Below, in pieces: positions 12,601 to 23,080 of a stretch of DNA of 64,000 bases. Where the stretch lies: NCBI GenBank assembly GCA_003260075.1, contig QLIY01000345.1, forward strand, positions 63,812-127,811. Reading direction: 5' to 3'. A program made the translations under genes and the position numbers. Numbering within the stretch: position 1 is the first letter of the stretch; each line of letters opens with the position of its first letter. The notes beneath the pieces were generated by a model that saw nothing but the letters and a program-made list of their open reading frames with translations, did not search any database and had not been told where the DNA came from. The stretch comes from Phallusia mammillata. Lineage: Eukaryota; Chordata; Ascidiacea; Phlebobranchia; Ascidiidae.

Positions 12601-15600
12601 TTTTGAAAAAATGTTTGTTTCCAAACAAAATGAAATAGGAGAGAACAAAATTTGAGTCTTTGCACACGTTTTTGTTGTACAAACGAATCCGGTTAATCGC
12701 ATTATCCGTTTAATTGCATAGGGTCGTACATTCGAAACGTAGCCATTTGTTGAAAAAACTGTCTGTGTAATTACTTAAAATAGCTTGGCAAATTGGCTGT
12801 GCTATTAACCAGATGCATCTGCATAGTTGAAAATTAAGTTTTGATTAATATTATTGCTCATTGTCACAGGGAGGTTCTGATGACGAGGAAGACGACACAG
12901 AGCAGGGAGTGGCGAGTCGGAAAAAATATCAGGAGTAAGAAAATACACATTTTGCAAAATATACTTTTATACATTCAAAATTTCGTGAAACACAGGTTAA
13001 ATTTAATACGATTCTTTTCACAGAGCGCAAGTGACCAAGGATATCAGGTACGTCTGTTGTGTTGGTGTCGATGAAACATATGTTTGTTTGTTGTTGGTGT
13101 TGTGTTTGAAAAAAAGTGCAATTTGCTATGTAAGAGGTTTGTTGTGTAGTGTACAGCTGTGAAAACAGTAAAACTAATATTACTGTAACCAGTTATGTTT
13201 AGGACTGGTAAAATGGTTGATTTCTTAAAAAAGTTCAGTAAATCTACCGTCTATAGTAAATATGTACCGATCGATTTCCCCCCCCCCTCACGGACCCCTT
13301 GGGGGTCCGCGAACCCCAGGTTAAGAACCACTGGTCTATAGTAAATATGTACCGATCGATTGTTTTTTCTAGCCTTAAACATAGCATAACATATAGTATG
13401 TGATACTGAAAAAAATAGATGAATTTGAATTACTGTGCATCCTAATTTAGTTGTTTAATCCGAAGTTTCAACATCCCGGCGTTATGCTGGTATCTTTGTT
13501 TCGCTATAAAACGTATTTTTTCACCAACTTCCAATACTAAACTCATTGAGTTGGGAGACAAAATCTTTACCCTGTAGACGTTCATTTCTTGCCTCGGTGG
13601 TAAATACCGCTTTTCTTCAACCCGTAAAACAGTCGGGACCGCGCAGGCGAAAGTCGTGAGTAATTGAAGTCTGCTCGTGACCAGGGTGCAGTTTCAGTTC
13701 ATATCTTACCTCAGTTTATCTTCCATTGCCTTTAAACGAGTTCCTCAAAACCGTTGAGCGTCGATCATACGTTTCATATGACGACTGCTACAACGTTGTT
13801 ATTTGTGTTTGCCCTGGTTTCAGTTTTTGACAAACCTGTTTTGATCTGTTTATGATTTAAAGGCAAAAGCGAGGCGCATGGTAAGTACATTGAACCCTTC
13901 CATGCAATCAAGCACGAAAAAAGTCTTCCGAGCCTGTTCTTTTGGCTATTTTTGATTCCTGTCATTTTAATTTGCCTACTGTTGAATCTGATTTAATTTC
14001 TCCTATTTTCGAGTGCTGCATGGCTTTAACTGGATTTCAATTTTTTTTCCAACAGGACTTTTTATCGCGTGCATTTAATTTTTGACAGATTACTAATTTT
14101 TGCAGTTTGCGCAGTACTAATCATACGAATGCGTTTTAGTCAACAATTTCGTAAAATTACAATGTTATAAACTTAAAGCAAGTCCAAATTCTCTTGCAAC
14201 GTTTCATAAATAATATTACTTTTTTTAAACACATATTAATTTGAACTCAGCGTGATTAACTTCTTGTAGTGCTTGGCCAACCAGAAAAAAATCAAACGCT
14301 AATACTTCGATTGTGAAATTAAACAAAACATACCTAAATTTAGTTTGCAATTAAGCTGTGCATGATATGCAACTGTCGCATTTCTTTGCCTTGATTTTTT
14401 GCTTTATGGCAACCAGGCGTATGATGACCGAGATATTTTCCATCGTTGAGCCTGAGTTATCGCAACTCGTCGCATTCGGTGAAGAGTTGGATCCGCTTAA
14501 CTCGCTCAACATGCTGGTGGTAATCGGACAGCGAGTCACACAGGCACAGCAGGTAACATGTTTATTTCTTATAAAATACTCTCTTTTTCATAACTATGTG
14601 TGCGTTTTACCTGGTAATTAAGCCACCATGTCTTTGAACCGATTTGCAAATGTACCGTGCTACTCGAAGCATAAAGTATAAACCAGAGCTGGTCATCTAT
14701 TGTTTCTCTCATGCACCCCTGAACTTTTAAAGTGGTGGTACATACGTTATGATACACAAATTATACCTACACAACTTTTTGTTGAAACCCTATGTAGTCC
14801 AGTTACTGTTGGTACACCCAAGTTGAACAGGAAAGGAAAGTAAGCAGTACACACTGTTCGGCCTTATTGGCGAGTGTAGCTATATAACGGCATTCCAGTT
14901 TGTTGGGAGTAACAGGCTGAAAAACCTTACAGGTCGAAACATAGTTTGCACCAGAGTTGTAAGTCGGGCCGGGTTCGGGCTTGGGTTTCTTAAAAAAAAA
15001 CGGACTCGATTCCGGCCTGACTTTACACTTTGTGTCAGAATTTTTTAAAATAAATTTAGAGAGCTAAGTAGCCAGTGGCTGGTCCTGACCTAATGTCAAA
15101 CAGTCCTAAAACGCTTTGTTTAAGACCAATTGTCTATTGTGTTGGTTGTCTTGGTCTTTTCTAAGGCTTTAATACAGTGGTTTCCTACCGGGGAGGTATT
15201 TTATGAGTTCAGGGGAGGAATTTCATAAAAACTGTAAAAAAACATTTACATTGGAAATGTTACATAATATTTTTGTATGTACATTATTATGTCCATTATA
15301 ATTTGGACCCGGTTCACATTTGAAACCGGTTGTGAAGGATTCTGAAATGGACATCCCTAATTATAAGGTCTATTTCAAATTGCAATATTTTTTTATGTTA
15401 TATTTGTTTTTCGTCTTATGGGGAGGAATGAATAGTTGGAAAGTGGATAAAGGGAGGAATGTAACAAAAAAGGTTGGGAACCACCGCTTTAATGTATACG
15501 CCTGTCAATCAAACTTTCGGGCCTAAACGGGCTTCCCAAAAACGATTCGGGCAGCTTACATTTTGGCTTTTGCAGGAACTTTTTAGTTTGTGTTTGTCGT

Positions 15601-17787
15601 ATTACAAACTTGCGTACTTCAAATCATTTCGACGACTCTGAATTTCCTTGAGTATGTGTCGACTGTGTGTGAATTGCTAACACCTAAAATGTGTTGTTCG
15701 CAGGACAACGACGGTTCTTTTCTAGCCAAGATGTTAGGAAACTGTTTGATTGAAGTGAAACGAAACTTTGATAACTTTGTTGTAAGTATCCCACCCCATA
15801 ACTTAAAAACAAATCAGCAGTGAGAACTTCTTGTGTTTTATCAGCGAAACAAGGTGGATGCGGTTGAAGATGGGGGGGGGGGAGCTTACATTTTGGCTTT
15901 TGCAGGAACTTTTTAGTTTGTGTTTCTCGTATTACAGGGGGGGGGGCAAAACGATTCGGGTTCCGACCGGGTTTCGGGCTTGTACTTTCAGGTTTGGGCT
16001 CCAGTTTCAGGCCCGTTTACAATTCTGGTTTGCACTATTGCAGCTTACTTATCATTTTGGCTTTTGCAGGAACTTTTTAGTTTGTGTTTCTCGTATTACA
16101 AACTTGCGTACTTCAAATCATTTCGACGACTCTGAATTCCTTGAGTATGTGCCGACTGTGTGTGAATTGCTAACACCTAAAATGTGTTGTTCGCAGGACA
16201 ACGACGGTTCTTTTCTAGCCAAGATGTTAGGAAACTGTTTGATTGAAGTGAAACGAAACTTTGATAACTTTGTTGTAAGTATTCCACCCCATAACTTAAA
16301 AACAAATCAGTGGCGAATCTTGTCTAACTTCTTGTGTTTTATCAGCGAAACAAGGTGGATGCGGTTGAAGATGCGCATTTGGGCAAAAACAAGAAATGTG
16401 GAATTCTGCCATTTGTTCAGGACTTTGAGGATTTTGTTGAACTGGCAGAAAGTATTTTTCGTGATAGTGAACGCAGAACTGATATCGACAAAGCTTACAA
16501 GAGCCTTATCAAATCTGTTTTTCAAGCTAGTAAGTTGTGAAACTCTACAAAATAACGTAATGCAGATACTTTGCATGAAAAGAGTGAATAAATGATCTAT
16601 GTCAGTGAGAGATTAATGTCTACAAATGGAAGTGGAAAATCCGTGGTTTGAATAAAATCGTCACAACTTCTGCGGACAATGAATGATTTCGATTTTTTTC
16701 AATTGTTAAAGATTATATCTGTCAATCACGCAAGCAGAGAAGGAAATGTAAAAAAATGGTGAAAACTGCGTCAAAGGCTTTTGTATAGTGTTGGCTCAAA
16801 ACGCATTTAACCCTCATCCATCAACTGTGTTTACCACTTTGTCAACGTTGTGCTGCTATATCTGGCTTGTTGATTGTTTTAGTGATATTGTGTTGCAATG
16901 TTTTCTTCCACCGAGCGAAATAACTTCCACCTAACGGGGGGGGGGATGGTGAAAACTGCGTCAAAGGCTTTGGTATAGTGTTGGCTCAAAACGCATTTAA
17001 CCCTCATCCATGAAGTGTGCTTACCACTTTGTCAACGTTGTGCTGCTACATCTGGCTTGTTGATTGTTTTAGTGATGTTGTGTTGCAATGTTTTCTTCCA
17101 CCGAGCGAAATAACTTCCACCTAACCAATACATAATTTGGCGCCAACCAAAGGCAGCCCTAATTTATGTGTTGAACTTATTATCTTGTGTACAGTTGAAC
17201 GTGTGGCTGGTGAAAGTCACAAGACACCACCGGAAGTGGTTATGTTCGAGAATTATCACCACCTGCTCAATTGTCTGTCCAGTCTTAAAATCGCTTCACT
17301 TGATCAGGAGAAACGGGATGTGAAGTTGAGATACAATAATTATCTCGACAGTTACGTCACAAGCATGCTTGGAAGGCCACTGGAAAAACTCAGTGTAAGA
17401 AATCTTATGTCTAGTTTTAATGTGGAAACATGTTTAATTGTCTTAATTCGATCAATACTACAGGAAATGTGGTTCTTACGCTTGTATGTAATGTGTAAGT
17501 GTTTTGGAAGTGAAAACAACATTTTATAAAACTGAGATGAAAAAGTTAAAACTGTTTATTTCTTCCAAAAAAATCCATTTCAGACAGTTTAAAAGTGTTG
17601 GAGTTGTTTAATTTGCGTAATCTGACCAGATTTGTTTCATGGGGGGGGGGAAAAACAACATTTTATAAAACTGAGATGAAAAAGTTATAATAAAACTGTT
17701 TATTTCTTCCAAAAAAATCCTTTTCAGACAGTTTAAAACAAGTGTTGGAGTTGTTTAATTTGCGTAATCTGACCAGATTTGTTTCAT

Positions 17788-17851
<64 letters not shown>

Positions 17852-18616
17852 TTCCCGGAAAGTCGCCTTTCTAGTGTTTTTGTTAATTTTATTTCCAAAC
17901 TGAATAGAACTTCTTCGAGGGAGTGGAACAGGTGATAGAAACGGGGGTTCGACCTGAAGAAGTTGGTTTTCAGCTTAAGTTCAGCAAACAGGAGTTAAGG
18001 AAATGTATCAAGGAATACAGTGGAAAGGATGTAAAGAAAGGACTCGAATCACTTCATCACAAAATCGTCAAACACACAGCTGAGAATGAAAATCGTTTAC
18101 AGCGGGTTAGTTAAAAGATATGGCTTTTCGAAAATATGAATGCTTACGATTTGTAAAGTTTTTATCTGGGTTGTCTGATTTAGCCTTTTTTGTCTTAGTT
18201 GTAACATTGTTATTAAGGATTCATCTAAACTGTAAAGGAAGCCATAGCTATGTTAGTAATACAGAATTGTTGTCGCAAATGACACATTTCGTACATTATG
18301 TTGTCCATACTTAAAAACTTCCGCAATTTCAGCCTCTTTCGTGCTTGACGTTTTTGCAACACCAAGCTTCAGGACTCCAGTAAACGATTCGTTTAAAAAC
18401 AACATATTCACTGAACTCTATATTTCTGTCACTGTTTTGAAATATATTACATTTTTTATCAAGGTTGTGTGGCAGCACATGCAAGAAGAATTTATCCGAC
18501 AGTACAAACGGTTTGAAGATCTGATATCAAAGTGTTACCCAGAATCCCATATCAGCTTGGAGTTTACCATTGAAAACGTGCTGCAGTATTTCTCTGATAT
18601 CGCTTACTCCCAGTAA
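6663..18616 (+). CDS. EXOC1: Exocyst complex component 1 (Sec3), 22 exons
   Basis: EXOC1/Sec3 is the exocyst subunit that binds membrane PI(4,5)P2 and Rho-family GTPases and helps tether secretory vesicles. Exons: 6663-6789, 6865-6995, 7116-7211, 7303-7372, 7437-7516, 7849-8004, 8103-8294, 9618-9750, 9844-9953, 10046-10198, 10259-10343, 11464-11562, 12215-12324, 12384-12491, 12870-12934, 13024-13047, 14417-14552, 16197-16274, 16346-16529, 17195-17394, 17908-18105 and 18464-18616. All junctions are GT-AG and the frame closes at TAA 18614, giving about 895 aa (human 894). The N-terminal PH-like domain begins [19 protein letters not shown]. Later landmarks are [61 protein letters not shown] and [16 protein letters not shown], all matching vertebrate EXOC1. 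Exon 16 is a 24-nt micro-exon. A second copy of exon 18 (15704-15781) and part of exon 19 is an assembly-type duplicate and must not be counted. Confidence 0.96.
8387..8964. repeat. Tangled repeats in EXOC1 intron 7 with three 10-C runs
   Basis: Three 10-C runs (8387-8396, 8665-8674, 8955-8964) break this intron. Positions 8397-8453 and 8897-8953 are the same 57 bp with one visible difference, consistent with overlapping contig ends. Independently, a real-looking tandem unit of about 156 bp starts at 8675 and again at 8831 (both begin gtgcttcaaatt) and the copies are clearly diverged, including a ggttcacccacag...aacgtaaatttttta core. The coding sequence is unaffected. Confidence 0.7.
10344..11463. 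other. Long EXOC1 intron 11, no other feature
   Basis: A 1.1-kb AT-rich intron between exons 11 and 12. I see no nested gene, no terminal-inverted-repeat element and no C/G run. A short GC-richer stretch at about 10800-10880 does not fold or align to anything I recognise. Confidence 0.4.
11603..12056. mobile_element. hAT-type non-autonomous element, 454 bp
   Basis: It begins CAGCGGTTCCCAACCTG and ends with the imperfect inverse, CAGGTTGGGAACTGCTG. It is flanked by 8-bp repeats CTCCAGAA (11595-11602) and CTCTAGAA (12057-12064), which differ at one base. The CAGNGGTTCCCAA terminal motif and 8-bp target duplication are diagnostic of hAT elements. No transposase frame is present. It sits in an EXOC1 intron. 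Confidence 0.88.
13249..13361. repeat. Empty and occupied hAT target sites joined by a C run
   Basis: The 28-bp sequence starting gtctatagtaaatatg occurs at 13249-13276 and 13334-13361. Between the copies are a 10-C run (13278-13287) and the last 46 bp of a hAT element (13288-13333, ending GGTTAAGAACCACTG). The left copy reads straight through the target GTCTATAG with no element. The right copy has the element end directly before GTCTATAG. This is the expected pair of insertion-lacking and insertion-bearing alleles. Confidence 0.75.
14952..16027. mobile_element. hAT-type element (CAGAGTTGTAAG family), interrupted
   Basis: The left end is CAGAGTTGTAAGTCGGGCC and the right end is ...TTTACAATTCTG. 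The exact 8-bp target duplication GTTTGCAC lies at 14944-14951 and 16028-16035. The interior is rich in gcccgaaccc/gggttcggg motifs shared with the 38028-38342 element. Inside it lie a nested younger hAT (15175-15486) and, between 15552 and 15946, duplicated EXOC1 sequence bounded by G runs. That duplicated block cannot belong to the element and is presumably misassembled. Confidence 0.75.
15175..15486. mobile_element. Nested hAT-type element, 312 bp
   Basis: Left end CAGTGGTTTCCTACC, right end GGTTGGGAACCACCG. The target duplication is CTTTAATA/CTTTAATG, differing at the last base (15167-15174 and 15487-15494). It is inserted inside the older element that starts at 14952. No coding capacity. 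Confidence 0.82.
15552..16372. repeat. Duplicated EXOC1 exon 18 region with two G runs
   Basis: The block 15552-15871 (acceptor, exon 18 at 15704-15781, start of exon 19) is repeated at 16041-16372 with exon 18 at 16197-16274. A third, short copy of the acceptor-side sequence sits alone at 15883-15936 between an 11-G run (15872-15882) and a 10-G run (15937-15946). Exon 18 itself encodes the same 26 residues in both copies. Use the 16197 copy, which connects to the full exon 19. This is an unmerged-contig signature, not an alternative exon. Confidence 0.85.
16756..17125. repeat. 180-bp direct repeat split by a 10-G run
   Basis: 16756-16935 and 16946-17125 are equal-length copies with a handful of substitutions, separated by G at 16936-16945. 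It lies in the EXOC1 intron before exon 20, with no coding effect. Confidence 0.85.
17513..17849. repeat. Direct repeat with 10-G and 62-G runs
   Basis: 17513-17640 and 17651-17787 are copies with small indels, separated by 10 G (17641-17650). The second copy ends at the same tttgtttcat boundary and is followed by 62 G (17788-17849). Both copies stopping at the same base suggests a common contig end. It lies in the EXOC1 intron before exon 21. Confidence 0.82.
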
Positions 18617-19507
18617 CTACTTTCAGATTTCAGATTTTCATGCTTGTCCAACTTCAGAATTTATCACCTTATGGGTATTGACAAGCCTTGTCCGACTATT
18701 TGATCTTCGTGTCTGAGGTCCTATCCATGTTAGTTTGGTCTAAAACCAAAGCATATTTTTGTGATTATCCCAAGTGCAAATCGTGGATTCGGAGAATGCT
18801 AAGTTGTAAGTTTGAATACCTTATTAATTGTCATCTAATGCACTGTTCGGAACAAGTGCATTTCGTTCAAGCATACGCTACCCTTATATTTCTTGTACTT
18901 GGGTTGTTCGCTATTTGCTCCAACTTTTTGTCTTATAAGTTATAACTCGTATTTTTCGCTTGCTGATTTATTGTGCAATCTATTGTTAGCGGTGAGTTTA
19001 TACTTCCATTGTGCTGTCAGAATACATACAAGTTAAATCTCTTCATGATCTGGTTTCTCTGCTCCTCAAAGCTGATTAACAAGCTCGAAAGGTAGTGGTA
19101 CAAGGTACAGTTGATTGTATTTAATATCAAGCACAAACATTCATTTACAGCTAATTGACATGTTTGTTTTTTTCGTTGCACTAGCGGTTTTCTGACATGC
19201 TTAAGTAGAAAGAAATTTAGCTTGTGCTACACTTTTCTGAGTTTCGTTTGGTTGCACAATTGGGTGAAAAGGTCAATCATTCAGTCGAAACCTTCTTACG
19301 TGCGCGGTTATGAGACATAACTTGTACGTCATGGTACTCGCATATAGTAACGATAATGTTTCAATTTAACATGCGCTGTTTAAAACAAGCAATGTGTAAA
19401 CAAAATTTGCTCTCACGGCAAAACATGGTTTTACTCTAGAGCGCCTACATGGTGAACTATTTTACAACTGACACAGTTGGTCGGTTTTCTGCCATCAGCG
19501 TTTGTTG

Positions 19508-19553
<46 letters not shown>

Positions 19554-20288
19554 CGCGACTCAGCAAATTTGATACTCTACTCGCAGTTTGGAGGTTGCTG
19601 TATCTGTGTGACTGCTAGGGCGTGTTTAAAAATGCTTTGGGCGCACGCAACTGCGTGCAATGATATGTATCTGTTTTGGGGGTAAATAATTTTGTTTACA
19701 TTAAATCACAGATAGATTTGAGGTAACATCTTGCAAAGTTATATAACTCATTTTTTTGTATAATATTTGGTTGACCTTCATATGTTTTGGTCGAAAACTG
19801 AATTGCGATGAGAGGTTGTTTAAAGTTTGGTTGTTTCTGAATTTATTTAGTTTTGTAATTTTATGCTAACTGTCTTAACGTAATCGTGCAACGACAAATA
19901 CGCAGATCGCAAAATGCCTGGATGAATAGTATTATTTTGGCTGCATACAAATCGCAGTTTTAGATGCAATGACGGTTTAGATTAGAAGCAAAAGATATAT
20001 TTTCTTTTAGAAATAATCTGCTAGTATATGTAAATAACTTATAGTTGTGTACGTAATGTGTAAATCTGACCAAAGGTTGCGTTTCACTGAAATACAAAGA
20101 GCATTTGATGTGCAATGAACTTGTCGTTGATTGATTTGCAGAAGTAGTCAATTTCCGCAGTGAAACAAACTCAAAGTCCGTGTGCAAACCATGTTGTTGC
20201 CAATTAATACTAACCGTTTTTTATGTACAGCTTACAACACTGGAGTGTTGGTCTTAAGTGAGTAGGGCATTGGTCAGCTACTAACGAA
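18617..20288. other. Intergenic, EXOC1 3' flank to ferroportin-2
   Basis: No supported exon. It contains a 45-G run at 19509-19553 with no recognisable duplicated flank. A splice-acceptor-like tttttatgtacag ends at 20230, and a perfect short hairpin, CAACAC-TGGA-GTGTTG, follows at about 20235-20250, some 40 nt before the ferroportin-2 ATG. The hairpin loop is not the CAGUG of an iron-responsive element. Confidence 0.5.
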
Positions 20289-22007
20289 ATGGTGTCAACA
20301 TCCCTTATCATCTACATCGGCCACTTTTTGTCGTCATGGGGCGATCGTATGTGGTACTTTGCGATTCCTCTCTTCCTTTTGGATCTCGATCCCTTTTCGC
20401 TGTTTCTCACAGCAGCGTACGGACTTACTCTCTCCTGCAGTGTCCTGCTCTTTGCGCCTCTTGTCGGCGATTGGATAGACAGGAGGCCGCGTTTGTATGC
20501 AGTTACAGTGTGCTTGTTCATTCAAAACCTTGCCGTGGCGCTAAGCGCGGCAATCCTTATCGTAAACCGCGAGTTTGGTGATCGCGAGGCAAGTTACGCT
20601 CCGGCTGTACAAGTAGGCGCTATTGTTTTGGGCGCCATCGGTTTACTGGCCAGCACAGGTACGGGCATTATCATACAAAAGGACTGGATTGTTGTTGTGG
20701 CATCCGGAAAGACCTCGTTTCTCGCTGATTTAAATGCAATGGTCCGGCGAATAGATTTAGTAACTAAAATCCTTTCGCCTCTTGCGTGCGGTCAGATCAT
20801 GGCGTTAACCTCACTTACTGGCGGTGCCTACTTCATCGTGGGTTGGAATTTGTGCTCGATGGTTACGGAATATATGTTGCTCCGCATTGTGTATAACCGC
20901 ACCCCTGCGCTTCATACCAAGGGCGGGGACACAGAAGAATTGGAGACTCTTCAAAATGGTAAAGACGGTGAGGAAGATGGTCAAAATGGGGAGGCAAGTG
21001 GTTCTGAAAAAAAAGACAAGAAAAAGGATAAAAAAGATGAGCCAGTATGGCGCAGGATGTTTGGGTTTATTATTATTATCATAGATGGCTGGAAGCTGTA
21101 TATGGCACAAACCATTACAAAAGCAGGTGTCGGCTTGGCGTGTCTTTTCCTAACTGTCTTGAATTTCGGATATGTCTCCACCTCGTATGCGTACAACCAA
21201 TGCTTCAGCGAGTTCTTGGTGGGAATCCTCCTGGGAGCTTCGGCGGTAGCTGGAATCGCTGGCACGTATGCGTTTCCCCTGATGAGAAAGTACCTTGGTT
21301 TGGTCAAAACTGGTGTGTACTCGGGAATTTTCCAAAATCTGACTCTTATTCCGTGCCTGATTTCACTTTTTGTGCCTGGCAGTCCTTTCTTTGCCTATAC
21401 AGGACATTATGGCGTTGAAGGCCCAACCATGTACGAAGCTTTAACCACAAAACTAGCCATGGTTCCTACACCTGCAATGAACACCACGAACGTAACCGTG
21501 GCAGCAATGACTCCTGTATACGATAACGTTACTCACCCAGTGGAAGATGACAAGCACGGTTTATCGCCAAGAATCTTCTACAAGTGTCTGGACGAAGTGG
21601 TGCCACCTCCATCTTTTCTGTCACTTTGGTTGCTGCTTAGCGGCATCATTATAGCAAGAGCTGGACTTTGGAGTTTTGATCTAACAGTGACGCAGCTTAT
21701 TCAGGAGAACGTGGCTGAAAAAGAGCGAGGCATTGTGAATGGCGTACAAATGTCGCTCAGCATGTCAATGGATATGATCGGATTCATTCTTGTGCTGTTT
21801 ATGCCCCTTCCTAGCCAATTCGGCGTCTTGGTTATCATTTCTTCTCTGGCGGTTGTGATCGGTCACGCCCTTTATGCTTTATTTGCGTCAAAGGCGGGAA
21901 AGAAATTTGACGAAGGTGGTGCCTTGAGCGCACCGAAGAAAGCGAACGAGCCTGTACCACCTCCAGAAAACAACGAAGTCGTGGAGGAAGTTGATACAGT
22001 GGTGTAA
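20289..22007 (+). CDS. SLC40A1: Ferroportin iron exporter, intronless copy 2
   Basis: A single 572-aa frame with full-length similarity to ferroportin and to the copy at 4008-5693. Landmarks: IGHFLSSWGDRMWYFAIPLFLL (TM1), GDWIDRRPRLYAV, IIIQKDWIVVVASG, MVRRIDLVTKILSPLACGQIM, FLTVLNFGYVSTSYAYNQCFSEF (TM7), ARAGLWSFDLTVTQLIQENV and KERGIVNGVQMSLSMSMD. The cytosolic loop at about 225-255 is a lysine/aspartate stretch (EKKDKKKDKKDE). The large extracellular loop at about 375-430 has several N-X-T sites. As in copy 1, the human hepcidin-binding Cys326 position is Tyr. The DNA is noticeably more GC-rich than copy 1 and than neighbouring genes. It is on the opposite strand to copy 1, with EXOC1 between them. 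Confidence 0.95.
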   Translation: MVSTSLIIYIGHFLSSWGDRMWYFAIPLFLLDLDPFSLFLTAAYGLTLSCSVLLFAPLVGDWIDRRPRLYAVTVCLFIQNLAVALSAAILIVNREFGDREASYAPAVQVGAIVLGAIGLLASTGTGIIIQKDWIVVVASGKTSFLADLNAMVRRIDLVTKILSPLACGQIMALTSLTGGAYFIVGWNLCSMVTEYMLLRIVYNRTPALHTKGGDTEELETLQNGKDGEEDGQNGEASGSEKKDKKKDKKDEPVWRRMFGFIIIIIDGWKLYMAQTITKAGVGLACLFLTVLNFGYVSTSYAYNQCFSEFLVGILLGASAVAGIAGTYAFPLMRKYLGLVKTGVYSGIFQNLTLIPCLISLFVPGSPFFAYTGHYGVEGPTMYEALTTKLAMVPTPAMNTTNVTVAAMTPVYDNVTHPVEDDKHGLSPRIFYKCLDEVVPPPSFLSLWLLLSGIIIARAGLWSFDLTVTQLIQENVAEKERGIVNGVQMSLSMSMDMIGFILVLFMPLPSQFGVLVIISSLAVVIGHALYALFASKAGKKFDEGGALSAPKKANEPVPPPENNEVVEEVDTVV

Positions 22008-23080
22008 GATCGAACTATCTTGCTATTTGGTAAAATAGAGGTCAAGATGAGAGCAAGCGAATGACTTTGTATGAGAACGCTTGCTGGTTCAGCATTGATA
22101 TGTACATATGTTGTGTAATAATATGTGCAACCCGTTAAACACTTGTAGTCAATGTTACTAATCATGCGAGCCAACAAAAGGTCTAACAAACATAAAATCA
22201 GTTTCTTGTATTTACTGAGTCGTGTAAGTTTTAGTCCATTGCGGGACTAGTGGTTATTTTCACGCTGTTCGAAGATTTGGTGCATTGTCGGCCTATAATG
22301 CAGTAACGGGTAGCAACACTTTATTTGTATTTATATCGTGTTGAGTTTTAGCAAATCTTTAAAATACACAACAATGCTCACCCTGATTTCGTTCTTCAAT
22401 TAAGTCCTCTTTAAACACCGGTTTAATGGTTAAGATAAACTTTAACCGTTGGGTGGCGGGCAAGAGCTGCGACTGTGTGCTAATGGGAAGTGACTGCTTG
22501 AGTATTTTTGATATACCTCGGAACTGGGCTAAATCACCGGTTCCCAAACTGGTCCGCGGTACTTTTTCGGCCCATGAAGCGATTTTCGAGGTAAGTGTCA
22601 AGTATTTTCATGGCTACAAAACTTAGAAAACAAACAACGCACAGTTGCTGATTGGGGGATTTACCAAATGGGGGTATTTAACTGTCAATCTATGAATTTA
22701 GCACTAAAGTTACTTAAAGATGCTTTAGTCATTATTTCCTAATCCAACAACGTTTTTTTCTAAATTAAATGAAAAATTATAGTTTGAAGTTTTTAAAAAT
22801 CAAATTTATGGGTTTATATTTAAAATATTTTTATTTTTTGTGGTATTTGAAATAAAATTTTATCATCATACTTTGGATGAGCGAAGAAAATTTTTGACGA
22901 AAGTGCGCGAAATCAATATATTTACCAAAACAAGTCAACAATAACCTAATTGTCATTGGTACATTGGAATCTTTATTGAAAGGCGTGCTTTTGTGCGATG
23001 CAAAATTGACATTCGACCGAAAGTGTCCTAAGCTAAAAGCAAAGCCTTAATTTTTGCTAGTACACAGGTTTATCAATGAC
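22008..23080. other. Intergenic, ferroportin-2 to RAD51C
   Basis: AT-rich with no supported exon. One GC-richer segment begins CACCGGTTCCCAAACTGGTCCGCGG at 22535, which resembles a hAT left terminus. I find no matching right terminus or target duplication, so it may be a solo fragment. An acceptor-like ctagtacacag ends at 23068, twelve bases before the RAD51C ATG. Confidence 0.45.

Noticed and set aside
15704-16274. Exon 18 of EXOC1 as a pair of alternative or duplicated exons
   Set aside because: The two copies encode the same residues, are embedded in a longer duplicated block bounded by G runs, and only one connects to a complete exon 19.
20155-20250. Iron-responsive element upstream of ferroportin copy 2
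   Set aside because: The only CAGTG (near 20156) lacks a stem, and the clear hairpin near 20240 has a TGGA loop.
22535-22600. Further hAT element beginning CACCGGTTCCCAAACTGG
   Set aside because: No partner terminus or target duplication was found in the next kilobase; kept only as a possible fragment in the intergenic entry.
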